Shown here piece after piece: positions 36,876-45,924 of a stretch of 64,000 bases of DNA. The DNA is from Liminaster sp045576355 (GTDB taxonomy: Bacteria; Bacteroidota; Bacteroidia; Bacteroidales; UBA3663), in contig JAZNGG010000061.1 of NCBI GenBank assembly GCA_045576355.1, positions 67,244 through 131,243 of the forward strand, given 5' to 3'. The translations under genes and the position numbers were made by a program. How positions within the stretch are numbered: the stretch's first letter is position 1; each line of letters begins with the position of its first letter. Under the pieces are notes generated by a model. The model was not told the DNA's origin, searched no databases, and worked only from the letters and a program-made list of their open reading frames with translations.

Positions 36876-37529
36876 TTATTGTACGCGATAGATATATTTA
36901 TCAATCTCTTTACCGATAGCAGAAGTTAACCACTTTTCTTTGATGGTTGTATAAGCCTTGAGGGCTGCAGCTTTGTCTCCCATCTCTTCGTATGCCAAAC
37001 CTGCCTTGAAGAGGAAAAGAGGGGACATTCCTTCGTTATTTGCCATTTTTGCAGCATTCATAAAATGCTTTGCAGCGTTGGCAAAATCTGCGGTTTCTAC
37101 ATAGCAATCTCCCAAAGCACTCTCTACTGCAGGAGCGATAAATGAGTCATTGCCATTATATGATTTCAGATATTTGATAGCATCTTCATAATTTTTCAAG
37201 TTCTTCTGGCAAAGACCTGCATAAGCTTTAGCAAGTTTACCGGCTTTTGTTGAACCATAGTTGTCAACCACATCTTCAAACACAGCAAGAGCCTGTTCAT
37301 AGTCTTTCTCCTCAAAAAGGAATTCTCCGGCATACATCTCACTTTGAGCTGTTTCATTGTTTGATTGAGAATGACTTGACCAAAGAGACCAACCTAAAGC
37401 AACTAAAACGATTACGATTGCTCCGATAAGGATTCTTTTACGGTTTTCTTGAAGGAATTTTTCTGAGTTTGAAATTGCCTGATCTACTTCAGCCACTGTG
37501 TCCGGCTGCTGATTAGGATTTTGTGCCAT
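36876..37529 (-). CDS. TPR membrane-anchored protein (YfgM-like)
   Basis: A 217-residue protein with a short cytoplasmic N terminus, one signal-anchor helix (ILIGAIVIVLVALGWSLW, about 35-52) and four to five tetratricopeptide repeats outside (AGEFLFEEKDYEQALAVFED; KAYAGLCQKNLKNYEDAI; GDCYVETADFANAAKHFM; AGLAYEEMGDKAAALKAY). The layout is like E. coli YfgM, an ancillary Sec-translocon chaperone. That role here is by analogy only. It is the first gene of a leftward group with ribH. Confidence 0.88.
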   Translation of the reverse strand: MAQNPNQQPDTVAEVDQAISNSEKFLQENRKRILIGAIVIVLVALGWSLWSSHSQSNNETAQSEMYAGEFLFEEKDYEQALAVFEDVVDNYGSTKAGKLAKAYAGLCQKNLKNYEDAIKYLKSYNGNDSFIAPAVESALGDCYVETADFANAAKHFMNAAKMANNEGMSPLFLFKAGLAYEEMGDKAAALKAYTTIKEKWLTSAIGKEIDKYIYRVQ

Positions 37530-37905
37530 AATATTTTTTAATGTTTTTAGTTATTTCTTTTGATGTTTTGTTACATGCAAACTCCATAAATTTTCCTCCC
37601 AAAACGGTAAGTTGGGACCCTGAAAAATATGGAATTTCCTAAAATGCGATGCAAAAATACTACTTTTATATCAAACTGCAATAAAAAACTTCTAAAATTT
37701 TCGTCTCTTTCTCAGTTATCATGCTTTTTTATGACTTTTTTGTCTATCTTTGCCCCTATTAAGAGCTAAATTAGAATGTGTCGATGACATGATCTCAGGA
37801 CTTATATTTCCTCTTTGTCTTACAATGCTCATTGTTCTTGAGACAGATATGTGCTGGATCAAATTGTGAGGATAAGTTTTTGGAGAGAGTCAGATTGATT
37901 GCCGT
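37530..37905. promoter_or_regulatory. 376-bp divergent promoter region
   Basis: Two opposite promoters. Leftward, for the TPR gene: TATTTTTG on the minus strand (37659-37652), an exact TAnnTTTG. Rightward, for recF: TATCTTTG (37745-37752) preceded by a T-rich -33 region (37725-37740), leaving a recF leader of about 150 nt. No gene or strong hairpin is seen in the rest. Confidence 0.6.
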
Positions 37906-39018
37906 ATGAAACTTGAACATTTGTCTATTATCAATTATAAGAATATTTCTCAAGCGGAACTTGATTTTTCAAGTAACGTCAATTGCTTTGTGGGTAAAAA
38001 TGGTATGGGTAAAACCAATTTGCTGGATGCCATATACTATTTGTCGTTTTGTAAAAGTGCGACTAATTTGCCTGATTCTTCCAATTTGAAGCATGGAGAA
38101 GAGTTTTTTATGTTGAATGGACTATATCAATTGGACACTGATAAAGAGCCGGAGACGATTCATTGTGGATATAAGCTTCGATCGAAAAAGAAATTTAGTC
38201 GCAGTGGAAAAGAGTATCGCCGTTTTTCCGAACATATCGGTTTGATTCCTTTAGTCATGTTGACTCCTGCAGATAGTATTCTTATTTCCGGTGGGAGTGA
38301 AGAGCGGCGTAAATTCATGGACTTGATCATTTCCCAGTTTGATAAGCAATATTTAGATGCGCTCATCAGGTATAACGATGCTCTTGCTTCACGAAATTGC
38401 ATGCTCAAACAAGATCCCCCCATTTCAGATCCTTCACTTTGTCGCATTTGGGAGGAGCAGATGGATTTTTATGGGCAGATGATCTATAACGCACGCCGTC
38501 GATTTGTGATGGAATTCACACCGGTGTTCCAAGAGTTTTATAACTTGATTTCGCTCCATCGGGAGGAAGTTTCCCTCTCATACACATCCCATTTTGATAG
38601 AGGTTCGTTGCTCCCCTTGTTAGATGAGACTCGAGAACGGGACATCGCTTTAGGTTATACGACGAGAGGGACTCATAAAGATGACCTTGTTATGCAGATC
38701 GGAAATAACCTTATCAAGCAGATTGGGAGTCAGGGTCAAAACAAAACTTTTTTAGTGACATTGAAATTGGCTCAGTTTGATTTTTTGTGTCGCATGGGAC
38801 GTCCAACTCCTATTTTATTGCTTGACGATATTTTTGATAGATTGGATAGTGATAGAGTAGAACAGATTATAAAGTTGGTGGCATCCAATCGCTTTGGCCA
38901 GATTTTTATAACCGATACCAATCGCGAGTATCTCGATCGGATTATTGGTGCTTTAACAGATAGTTATAAACTCTATGAGGTCCGAGAAGGACAATATGAG
39001 GTTGTTAAGCAATTATGA
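37906..39018 (+). CDS. recF: DNA replication and repair protein RecF
   Basis: SMC-like ATPase that helps load RecA at single-strand gaps. The 370-residue protein has Walker A GKNGMGKT (residues 30-37), the signature region IGSQGQNKTFLVTLKLAQ and Walker B LLLDDIFDRLD. The start MKLEHLSIINYKN is the family N terminus. It overlaps the next gene by 4 bp (ATGA), implying coupled translation. dnaA and dnaN, often near recF elsewhere, are not here. Confidence 0.96.
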   Translation: MKLEHLSIINYKNISQAELDFSSNVNCFVGKNGMGKTNLLDAIYYLSFCKSATNLPDSSNLKHGEEFFMLNGLYQLDTDKEPETIHCGYKLRSKKKFSRSGKEYRRFSEHIGLIPLVMLTPADSILISGGSEERRKFMDLIISQFDKQYLDALIRYNDALASRNCMLKQDPPISDPSLCRIWEEQMDFYGQMIYNARRRFVMEFTPVFQEFYNLISLHREEVSLSYTSHFDRGSLLPLLDETRERDIALGYTTRGTHKDDLVMQIGNNLIKQIGSQGQNKTFLVTLKLAQFDFLCRMGRPTPILLLDDIFDRLDSDRVEQIIKLVASNRFGQIFITDTNREYLDRIIGALTDSYKLYEVREGQYEVVKQL

Positions 39019-39305
39019 AAAGACAACACGAGAAAACCATCGGTGAGATTATCAATCAGTTCCTTAAAGAGACGCAATTAGAAAATCGTGTTTGGGAGGA
39101 TCAGATTGCAGAGGTTTGGCAGGAGACCTTGGGCGATGTGATAACTCGAGAGACCGGTAGAATTCATTTGCAAAATGGCTACTTGTTTGTCAATCTGTTG
39201 TCTCCCTCGCTGAAGACTGAACTGATGATGCGCCGTACTGCGATAGCCAAAGCTCTCAATGAAAGATTGGAAGCTGACATCATCCATACGGTAGTGATCC
39301 GATAA
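39015..39305 (+). CDS. DUF721/DciA-like small protein
   Basis: A 96-residue protein matching the DUF721 family (IGEIINQFLKETQLENRVWE ... VWQETLGDVITRETGRIHLQ ... LFVNLLSPSLKTELMMRR). DciA, from the same family, is a loader of the replicative helicase in bacteria without DnaC. The ATGA overlap with recF and the DNA-metabolism context fit such a role, but this short form has only the KH-like domain and the function is not proven. Confidence 0.9.
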   Translation: MKRQHEKTIGEIINQFLKETQLENRVWEDQIAEVWQETLGDVITRETGRIHLQNGYLFVNLLSPSLKTELMMRRTAIAKALNERLEADIIHTVVIR

Positions 39306-39325
39306 AAGCCTTTGGGGTTAGTAGG

Positions 39326-39535
39326 CGGTAGTTTAGAGGTTTAAGAGTTTGGAAGTTTAATAGATTAATAGTTTAATCACAGGTTATTAGTTTATGATTT
39401 CAACCCCAAAAAACGAAGAGTACAGATAACAGAGTACAGATAACAGATAACAGAGCAAAGCCATCTGCCATCGCAGGGCGTAGCCCCTCAACCCCTCAAC
39501 CCTTCAACTTCTCAACCCTTCAACCAATAAACTAA
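39326..39535. repeat. Intergenic repeat cluster A
   Basis: Four parts in order: a purine-side tract of gtttaa/gtttag nonamers (39326-39395), a short acagataacagag microsatellite (39419-39457), the palindromic core (39460-39487; gccatctgccatcgcag then ggcgtagcccc), and a pyrimidine tract of ccctcaac/ccttcaac units (39485-39530). The core centre gggcgtagccc is a small hairpin. It fills the gap between the DUF721 gene and ettA. Related clusters lie at 50.3, 54.6, 56.5 and 57.9 kb. Confidence 0.85.
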
Positions 39536-39554
39536 ATACATATATATTTATATT

Positions 39555-41252
39555 ATGGCAACAGTTGACGACAAAAAAATCATCTTCTCGATGGTCGGCC
39601 TTAACAAGACCATCAAACAAAACAACAAACAGGTATTAAAAAACATTTATCTGAGTTTTTTCTATGGCGCAAAGATCGGTATTATCGGTCTTAATGGCTC
39701 CGGAAAGACCACATTGATGAAAATCATTGCCGGACTTGATAACGATTACCAAGGAGAGGTAGTGTTCTCACCCGGTTATACTGTGGGATATTTGGCACAG
39801 GAACCTTATCTTGCTCCCGGTAAAACTGTTAAGGATATCGTGATGGAGGGTGTTCAACCCATAGTTGATGCATTGGCTGAATATGAATCAATCAATGAAA
39901 AATTCGGTCTCCCGGAGTATTATGAAGATCCGGATAAGATGGATGCATTATTTGCACGTCAGGCTGAATTGCAGGATGTCATTGATGCCACCGATGCCTG
40001 GAACCTCAATAGCAAACTTGAGAGAGCGATGGATGCCCTTCGTTGTCCTCCGGAAGATCAGTTAGTGGATCACCTCTCTGGTGGTGAGCGTCGCCGAGTG
40101 GCTCTCTGTCGGTTGCTTTTGCAAAAACCGGATGTCTTGTTGCTCGATGAACCGACCAACCATTTGGATGCAGAGTCTATAGATTGGCTTGAACAACATC
40201 TCCAGCAGTATGAAGGTACGGTGATTGCTGTCACTCATGACCGCTACTTCCTGGATAATGTTGCCGGTTGGATTTTGGAATTGGATCGTGGAGAGGGTAT
40301 CCCGTGGCAAGGTAATTATTCCTCATGGTTGGATCAGAAGACCCGTCGTATGGCACAGGAAGAAAAGACAGCCAGCAAGCGCAGGAAAACCCTTGAGCGT
40401 GAATTGGAGTGGGTGCGTATGGCTCCCAAGGCTCGTCAGGCTAAAGGTAAAGCCCGTCTGAATTCTTACGATAAGTTACTCAATGAGGATGTTAAGGCTA
40501 AGGAAGAGAAACTCGAAATCTTCATCCCCAATGGTCCTCGTCTCGGCAACAAGGTAATTGAGGCTAAGGGCGTTGCTAAGGCCTATGGAGACAAATTGCT
40601 CTTTGATGATCTCAACTTTATGTTGCCACCCAACGGCATCGTAGGCGTTATCGGTCCTAATGGAGCCGGTAAAACCACACTTTTCCGTCTCATCATGGGA
40701 CTTGAGGGAGCTGATCGAGGTGAGTTCGAAGTCGGAGAAACTGTCAAAGTTGCTTATGTGGATCAGCAGCATAAGGATATAGATCCCAATAAGAGTGTCT
40801 ATGAAGTTGTCAGCGGTGGCAGTGAGTTGATTCGCATCGGTGGTCGTGATGTCAATGCACGAGCCTATTTGTCTCGTTTTAACTTCAGTGGTAGTGATCA
40901 GGAAAAACTCTGCGGTGTCCTATCCGGAGGAGAACGTAATCGTCTGCATTTGGCTATGGTGCTTAAAGAGGAGGGTAATGTCCTTTTGCTCGATGAACCG
41001 ACCAATGATTTGGATGTCAATACTCTTCGCGCTTTAGAAGAGGGTCTTGATGCCTTTGCAGGCTGTGCCGTTGTCATCAGTCATGACCGTTGGTTCTTAG
41101 ATCGTATCTGTACTCACATCCTGGCTTATGAGGGAGACTCTAAGGTGTTCTTCTTTGAGGGATCCTATACCGAATACGAAGAGAATAAACTCAAACGTCT
41201 CGGCCGAGAGGAACCCAAACGTGTGCGTTATCGCAAACTAATGGACGATTAA
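39555..41252 (+). CDS. ettA: ABC-F protein EttA, energy-dependent translational throttle
   Basis: Soluble ABC-F ATPase that binds the ribosomal E site and gates the first elongation steps according to ATP/ADP. The 565-residue protein has two ABC domains: Walker A GLNGSGKT (45-52) and GPNGAGKT, signatures HLSGGERRRVALCRLLL and VLSGGERNRLHLAMVL, Walker B DVLLLDEPTNHLD and NVLLLDEPTNDLD. The linker and toe region (LERELEWVRMAPKARQAKGK) matches EttA rather than Uup or resistance ABC-F proteins. No membrane domain. A terminator follows at 41294. Confidence 0.95.
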   Translation: MATVDDKKIIFSMVGLNKTIKQNNKQVLKNIYLSFFYGAKIGIIGLNGSGKTTLMKIIAGLDNDYQGEVVFSPGYTVGYLAQEPYLAPGKTVKDIVMEGVQPIVDALAEYESINEKFGLPEYYEDPDKMDALFARQAELQDVIDATDAWNLNSKLERAMDALRCPPEDQLVDHLSGGERRRVALCRLLLQKPDVLLLDEPTNHLDAESIDWLEQHLQQYEGTVIAVTHDRYFLDNVAGWILELDRGEGIPWQGNYSSWLDQKTRRMAQEEKTASKRRKTLERELEWVRMAPKARQAKGKARLNSYDKLLNEDVKAKEEKLEIFIPNGPRLGNKVIEAKGVAKAYGDKLLFDDLNFMLPPNGIVGVIGPNGAGKTTLFRLIMGLEGADRGEFEVGETVKVAYVDQQHKDIDPNKSVYEVVSGGSELIRIGGRDVNARAYLSRFNFSGSDQEKLCGVLSGGERNRLHLAMVLKEEGNVLLLDEPTNDLDVNTLRALEEGLDAFAGCAVVISHDRWFLDRICTHILAYEGDSKVFFFEGSYTEYEENKLKRLGREEPKRVRYRKLMDD

Positions 41253-41293
41253 GAGTTTTCCGACGATAGTCGGTAATCGTATATTTCTTATAA

Positions 41294-41335
41294 AGAGGCT
41301 GTGTCAAAATCTAAATTTTGGCGCAGTCTCTTTTT
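41294..41335 (+). terminator. ettA terminator
   Basis: agaggctgtgtcaaaat pairs with attttggcgcagtctct through G-U wobbles over 16-17 bp with a short loop, then five T. Confidence 0.85.
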
Positions 41336-41686
41336 GCATGTTAGAGGCTGTGAATATTTCAGTCTTTTTTTGCACGAATGTATTCTGAAATTTGTGAGAA
41401 GACATTCGAAATTATGTTGTAATGGAAATTTGAAAAAAGAGCCTGATTCGGGTAGGAATGAAAATTCGGTGTTAAAGTTATGTTAGAATTGCTTAACATA
41501 ATTTTAATCAAAGAAGCGTTCTTCTTATTGAATAAAACGCTATTTTTGCAGTTAATCTTAGGATCAGTTATCGTAGAGATGGTATGTTTCTTTATAAATT
41601 GAATCTTGATTCCTAAGGTTTTATGTAAGCGTTTTTCGTCCTGATAAATAAATTTATGTCATATCCTAAAAAATACTGAAAAAGCA
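41336..41686. promoter_or_regulatory. 351-bp gap before the RND operon
   Basis: A TATTTTTG element (41541-41548) fits the -7 consensus and would give a leader of about 135 nt for the efflux operon; no exact TTTG at -33. A short frame at 41301-41486 begins inside the terminator and has no recognisable homology. No divergent regulator gene accompanies the pump. Confidence 0.45.
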
Positions 41687-42781
41687 ATGAGAGTGTTCCA
41701 TTATGGGTTAATCCTATTATCTGTGCTGTCTGTCACTTCGTGTAGTAATCCGAAAAACAAAGAGGAGATACAGGTCACCTATCCTACTATGAAAATTGAA
41801 TTATCCGAAAAGCGACTCAGTCGTAATTACTCAGCTACGATAACCGGTCGTCAAACGGTGGAAATCAGACCGCAGATAGAGGGACAATTGATAGACATTC
41901 GTCTTAAAGAGGGTGCATCTGTCAGAAAAGGACAAGTGTTGTTTGAGATTGATACAGCGCAGTTTCATGCCGCCTACGATATCGCTTTAGCCAATGTTCT
42001 TAGTGCCGAAGCTGCAGTCTCTACTGCTGAGCTTGTCCTGGAAAGTAATAAAGAACTATCAGAGGAAGATGTGATCTCAGAGTTTGAACTCAATACGGCT
42101 AAAAACGAATTGACAGAGGCGAAAGCGCGTTTGCAATTGAGCCAAGCCGAATTAAAAAAAGCAGCGACCAATCTCTCTTATACACTTGTCACATCTCCCG
42201 TAAATGGTGTGGCGAGTATGATCCCTTATCGTGAAGGAGCATTGGTATCACCCAATATTGCCGAACCCCTGGTGACAGTCAGTGATGATGAGGAAGTGTT
42301 TGCTTATTTCTCTATGGCTGAAAATGAGATGCTTGACATTATCAGTGATTTCGGTTCTGTCCAGAATGCAATAGAGCAGATGTCAGATGTGGAACTGAAG
42401 ATGAGTAATGGCAATATGTACGAATTGAAGGGCCGAATTGATGCCATCAGTGGTACGATTAACAAATCGACAGGAGCCGTCAGTGTGCGAGCTATTTTTC
42501 AAAATCCTAACCATATATTGAAAGATGGTGGAACCGGAACACTTATCATCCCGACTTTGATAAAAAATTGTATTGTAATCCCTCAAAGTGCTACCTATGA
42601 GTTGCAGGACAAAGTGTTTGTTTATAAAGTGATTGATGGTAAAACCCAATCTGCTGAAATAAAGATTCTTCCTCAAAATGATGGTAAAGAGTATGTTGTA
42701 ACAGAGGGACTTACAGCTGGAGATATTATCATTTCCGAAGGAGCCGGTTTAGTCAAGGAGGGAGTCAAAATAGAAAATTAA
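41687..42781 (+). CDS. RND efflux periplasmic adaptor (membrane fusion protein)
   Basis: A 364-residue lipoprotein (lipobox SVTSC, Cys19). Domains: barrel-sandwich lipoyl halves (VEIRPQIEGQLIDIRLKEGA and LSYTLVTSPVNGVASMIPYR) around a short alpha-hairpin (about 85-145; TAELVLESNKELSEEDVISE), then beta-barrel and membrane-proximal domains. It bridges the inner-membrane pump and the outer-membrane channel encoded by the next two genes (14 and 9 bp gaps). Substrates cannot be read from sequence; multidrug export is the usual role. Confidence 0.93.
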   Translation: MRVFHYGLILLSVLSVTSCSNPKNKEEIQVTYPTMKIELSEKRLSRNYSATITGRQTVEIRPQIEGQLIDIRLKEGASVRKGQVLFEIDTAQFHAAYDIALANVLSAEAAVSTAELVLESNKELSEEDVISEFELNTAKNELTEAKARLQLSQAELKKAATNLSYTLVTSPVNGVASMIPYREGALVSPNIAEPLVTVSDDEEVFAYFSMAENEMLDIISDFGSVQNAIEQMSDVELKMSNGNMYELKGRIDAISGTINKSTGAVSVRAIFQNPNHILKDGGTGTLIIPTLIKNCIVIPQSATYELQDKVFVYKVIDGKTQSAEIKILPQNDGKEYVVTEGLTAGDIIISEGAGLVKEGVKIEN

Positions 42782-42795
42782 AAAGGGGATAAGAG

Positions 42796-45700
42796 ATGAA
42801 TATCAAAACTTTTATAGATCGTCCGATTTTGTCGGGTGTGATTTCGGTGGCCATCGTTCTTCTCGGTTTAATATGTTTGTTGGGACTCCCTGTAGAGCAA
42901 TTTCCGGAGATTGCTCCTCCGACAGTTAGTGTTTCGGCAGCTTATTCCGGAGCCAATGCAGAGACTGTGCAGAAGAGTGTTGTTGTCCCCATTGAGGAGG
43001 CTATCAATGGTGTTGAGAACATGATGTATATGGTCTCTTCTGCCACCAATACGGGCTCTGCCAATATTCAGGTCTATTTCAAACAAGGGACGGATGCCGA
43101 CATGGCTATGGTCAATGTGCAGAATCGCTTAGCCTCAGCACAAGGCCTTTTGCCGGGAGAAGTAACCAAAAGCGGTATAAATGTCAGAAAAAGACAGACC
43201 TCACGAATCAAGACATTGGCTCTGTATAGTCCCGATGGCTCCTTTGATCAAAAGTTCATCACCAACTATATGAAGATAAACATCGAACCACGTTTATCCC
43301 GTATAGCCGGTGTCGGAGAAGTCGATATCAAAGGGGCAGATTATTCAATGCGAATCTGGTTGGATCCGGGTAAAATGGCACAATATAAATTGATGCCTGC
43401 CGACATTCGCAATGTCCTTGATCAGCAAAATCTTGAGTCTCCCACCGGAGCACTTGGTGCAGAGACAGATAACACATTCCGTTATACATTGAAATATCGA
43501 GGAAGATATGAAAATGAGATAGATTTTGAGAATTTGATTATCAGAGCATTGCCTGATGGTTCTGTGCTTAAGTTGAAAGATGTTGCTCACATAGAGTTGG
43601 GCTCTAAAACCTATGAATATTTGGGTACTGTCAATGGGCAACCCGGTACTACTTGTATGATTTCTCAGACCTCAGGCTCTAATGCCAATGTGATTATCGA
43701 GGCAATAGATGCAGAAGTGGAGCGGATCCGCACCTCTTTGCCTAAAGGCTTGGAGATTGTTGACTTGATGAGTACCAAAGATTTTTTGGATGCATCTATC
43801 AATAATGTTGTAAAGACGTTGTTTGAGGCGATATTGCTTGTGATATTGGTGGTATATGTCTTCCTGCAGAGTTTTAAAGCTACCATCATTCCGTCTGTAG
43901 CCATCATTGTTTCGTTGGTAGGAACATTTGTGTTTATGCAGATTGCCGGTTTTAGTCTCAATTTGATTACATTGCTTGCACTGGTTCTCGTTATTGGAAC
44001 GGTGGTGGATAATGCGATTGTTGTGGTTGAAGCTGTACAAGCTAAATTTGATGACGGTGTGCAGTCTCCCTACGAAGCCACTGTTGGCGCAATGAAAGGT
44101 TTGACACCGGCACTTTTAACCACTACCATTGTCTTTATGGCAGTGTTTATACCTGCAAGTTTTATGGGTGGTACTACGGGTACATTCTATAAACAAGCCG
44201 GTTTGACGATGGCTGTGGCCGTCGGTCTTTCTCTTCTTTGTGCCTTGACCCTTAGCCCGGCCATGTGCGCACTTATGATGACCCCACATCGTATAGATGG
44301 AGATAAAATGAGCTTTTCAGCCCGATTCCATCAAGCCTTTGATGCTGCTTTCGGTAGATTGGTAGATAGATATACCGTCGGTTTGAAATTTGTATTTGCC
44401 AGAAAGTGGATTACCCTTTTGCTGATCATCGCCACCGGAGGCGGTCTTTGGATGCTGATGCAGACTACCAAGACAGGCTTGGTGCCTCAGGAAGATTTAG
44501 GGTCTATCAATATCGATGTGCAAGCACCTGCCGGAACAAACCTGCATGAGACATTAAAAATCTTGGAGGAGATAGATCGCATGATCAGCGATATCCCTCA
44601 ACTTGAGAGTCACTCTTGTATTGCCGGTAATGGAATGTTGAGCGGTGTAGGTTCTTCCAATGGTATGTTCACATTGCGTCTTCGTGATTGGAGTGAACGT
44701 GAAAATGATGGTGATGATGTCAATTCGGTTATTGATGAAATATATCGACGGACAGCCAACATTACCGGAGCAAAAATTACGGTCTTTACCCGAGGTATGA
44801 TTCCGGGCTATGGAGCGAGTAATGGTTTTGAGATCCATATCCAGGATCAAAAGGGAGGTAAAATAGAAGATTTGAAGACCCTCACTCAAAAAATTATTGC
44901 AGATTTGGGTACTCGAAAAGAGATAGCCCGGGCTTCGACATCTTTTGATACCAAATATCCTCAGTACCTCGTAGAGGTGGATGCTGCAACAGCTCTTCGC
45001 AATGGCGTTCAGCCGGGCCATGTTTTGGATGTATTGTCCGGATATGTCGGTGGTTCTTATGCTTCAAATATCAATCGTTTCTCAAAATTATATCGAGTGA
45101 TGTTACAAGCTTCTCCCGAATTCCGATTAGACACCAAAGCTCTTTCTAATATATATGTGAGGAATGATAAGGGAGAAATGTCTCCGATCAGTCATTACCT
45201 GACACTAACTAAAGTTTATGGTGCACAATCTTTGTCTCGATTCAACCTATTCCCCTCCATTCAGATCAATGGTACTCCCGCCACCGGATATAGTTCGGGC
45301 GAAGCCATTGAGGCAGTACGTGAAGTCTGCGCAGCCAACCTGCCGGTCGGATATGGTTATGAATTTGGAGGTATGAGCCGCGAGGAGGCATCTTCAAAGA
45401 GTTCTACTGTATTTATTTTTATTGTCTGCTTTGTTTTCATCTATTTGATTCTTTGTGCCTTGTATGAGAGTCTTTTCATTCCGATTGCAGTTATGGTTTC
45501 TATTCCTTTCGGTCTGTTGGGAAGCTTCCTGTTTGCACGAATGTTCGGTTTGGAAAACAATATTTACTTGCAAATCGGTTTGTTGATGCTCATTGGATTG
45601 ATCAGTAAAACGGCCATCTTAATGACAGAATATGCTTCCGAAAGGCGTCGAAATGGAGTCTCGATTTGGGATTCTGCACTTCAGGCAGCCCGGGCTCGTC

Positions 45701-45915
45701 TTCGTGCCATCTTGATGACCTCATTGACCATGATTTTTGGCATGTTGCCGATGATGTTCTCCACCGGTGTAGGGGCCAATGGTAATATTTCGATCGGAGT
45801 AGGAACAGTCGGAGGCATGCTTATTGGTACGATAGCCCTGTTATTTATAGTTCCTGTACTTTTTATTATCTTTCAAACCATAGAGGAAAAGGTAATGCCT
45901 AAACATTCAAAATAG
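42796..45915 (+). CDS. RND efflux pump, HAE-1 (AcrB/MexB) type
   Basis: A 1039-residue inner-membrane proton antiporter with 12 helices and two large periplasmic loops. The start MNIKTFIDRPILSGVISVAI and the block GLPVEQFPEIAPPTVSVSAAYSG-like (two adjacent segments) are typical. The transmembrane-4 proton-relay pair is Asp405-Asn406 (VIGTVVDNAIVVVE), where AcrB has Asp407-Asp408. Asn at the second place is one departure from the textbook proton relay. GVGANGNISIGVGTVGG near the end is conserved. Confidence 0.95.
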   Translation: MNIKTFIDRPILSGVISVAIVLLGLICLLGLPVEQFPEIAPPTVSVSAAYSGANAETVQKSVVVPIEEAINGVENMMYMVSSATNTGSANIQVYFKQGTDADMAMVNVQNRLASAQGLLPGEVTKSGINVRKRQTSRIKTLALYSPDGSFDQKFITNYMKINIEPRLSRIAGVGEVDIKGADYSMRIWLDPGKMAQYKLMPADIRNVLDQQNLESPTGALGAETDNTFRYTLKYRGRYENEIDFENLIIRALPDGSVLKLKDVAHIELGSKTYEYLGTVNGQPGTTCMISQTSGSNANVIIEAIDAEVERIRTSLPKGLEIVDLMSTKDFLDASINNVVKTLFEAILLVILVVYVFLQSFKATIIPSVAIIVSLVGTFVFMQIAGFSLNLITLLALVLVIGTVVDNAIVVVEAVQAKFDDGVQSPYEATVGAMKGLTPALLTTTIVFMAVFIPASFMGGTTGTFYKQAGLTMAVAVGLSLLCALTLSPAMCALMMTPHRIDGDKMSFSARFHQAFDAAFGRLVDRYTVGLKFVFARKWITLLLIIATGGGLWMLMQTTKTGLVPQEDLGSINIDVQAPAGTNLHETLKILEEIDRMISDIPQLESHSCIAGNGMLSGVGSSNGMFTLRLRDWSERENDGDDVNSVIDEIYRRTANITGAKITVFTRGMIPGYGASNGFEIHIQDQKGGKIEDLKTLTQKIIADLGTRKEIARASTSFDTKYPQYLVEVDAATALRNGVQPGHVLDVLSGYVGGSYASNINRFSKLYRVMLQASPEFRLDTKALSNIYVRNDKGEMSPISHYLTLTKVYGAQSLSRFNLFPSIQINGTPATGYSSGEAIEAVREVCAANLPVGYGYEFGGMSREEASSKSSTVFIFIVCFVFIYLILCALYESLFIPIAVMVSIPFGLLGSFLFARMFGLENNIYLQIGLLMLIGLISKTAILMTEYASERRRNGVSIWDSALQAARARLRAILMTSLTMIFGMLPMMFSTGVGANGNISIGVGTVGGMLIGTIALLFIVPVLFIIFQTIEEKVMPKHSK

Positions 45916-45924
45916 CTTAGAATA

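Noticed and set aside
39318..39540. Repeat cluster A as an insertion sequence
   Set aside because: No transposase frame, no terminal inverted repeats with target duplication; the same composite recurs only in gaps between genes.
41301..41486. 61-codon frame after ettA
   Set aside because: It starts inside the ettA terminator, has no promoter or homology, and an unlikely Cys/Arg-rich composition.
44554..45021. 155-codon antisense frame inside the RND pump gene
   Set aside because: A shadow of the conserved pump gene in another frame; no motif.
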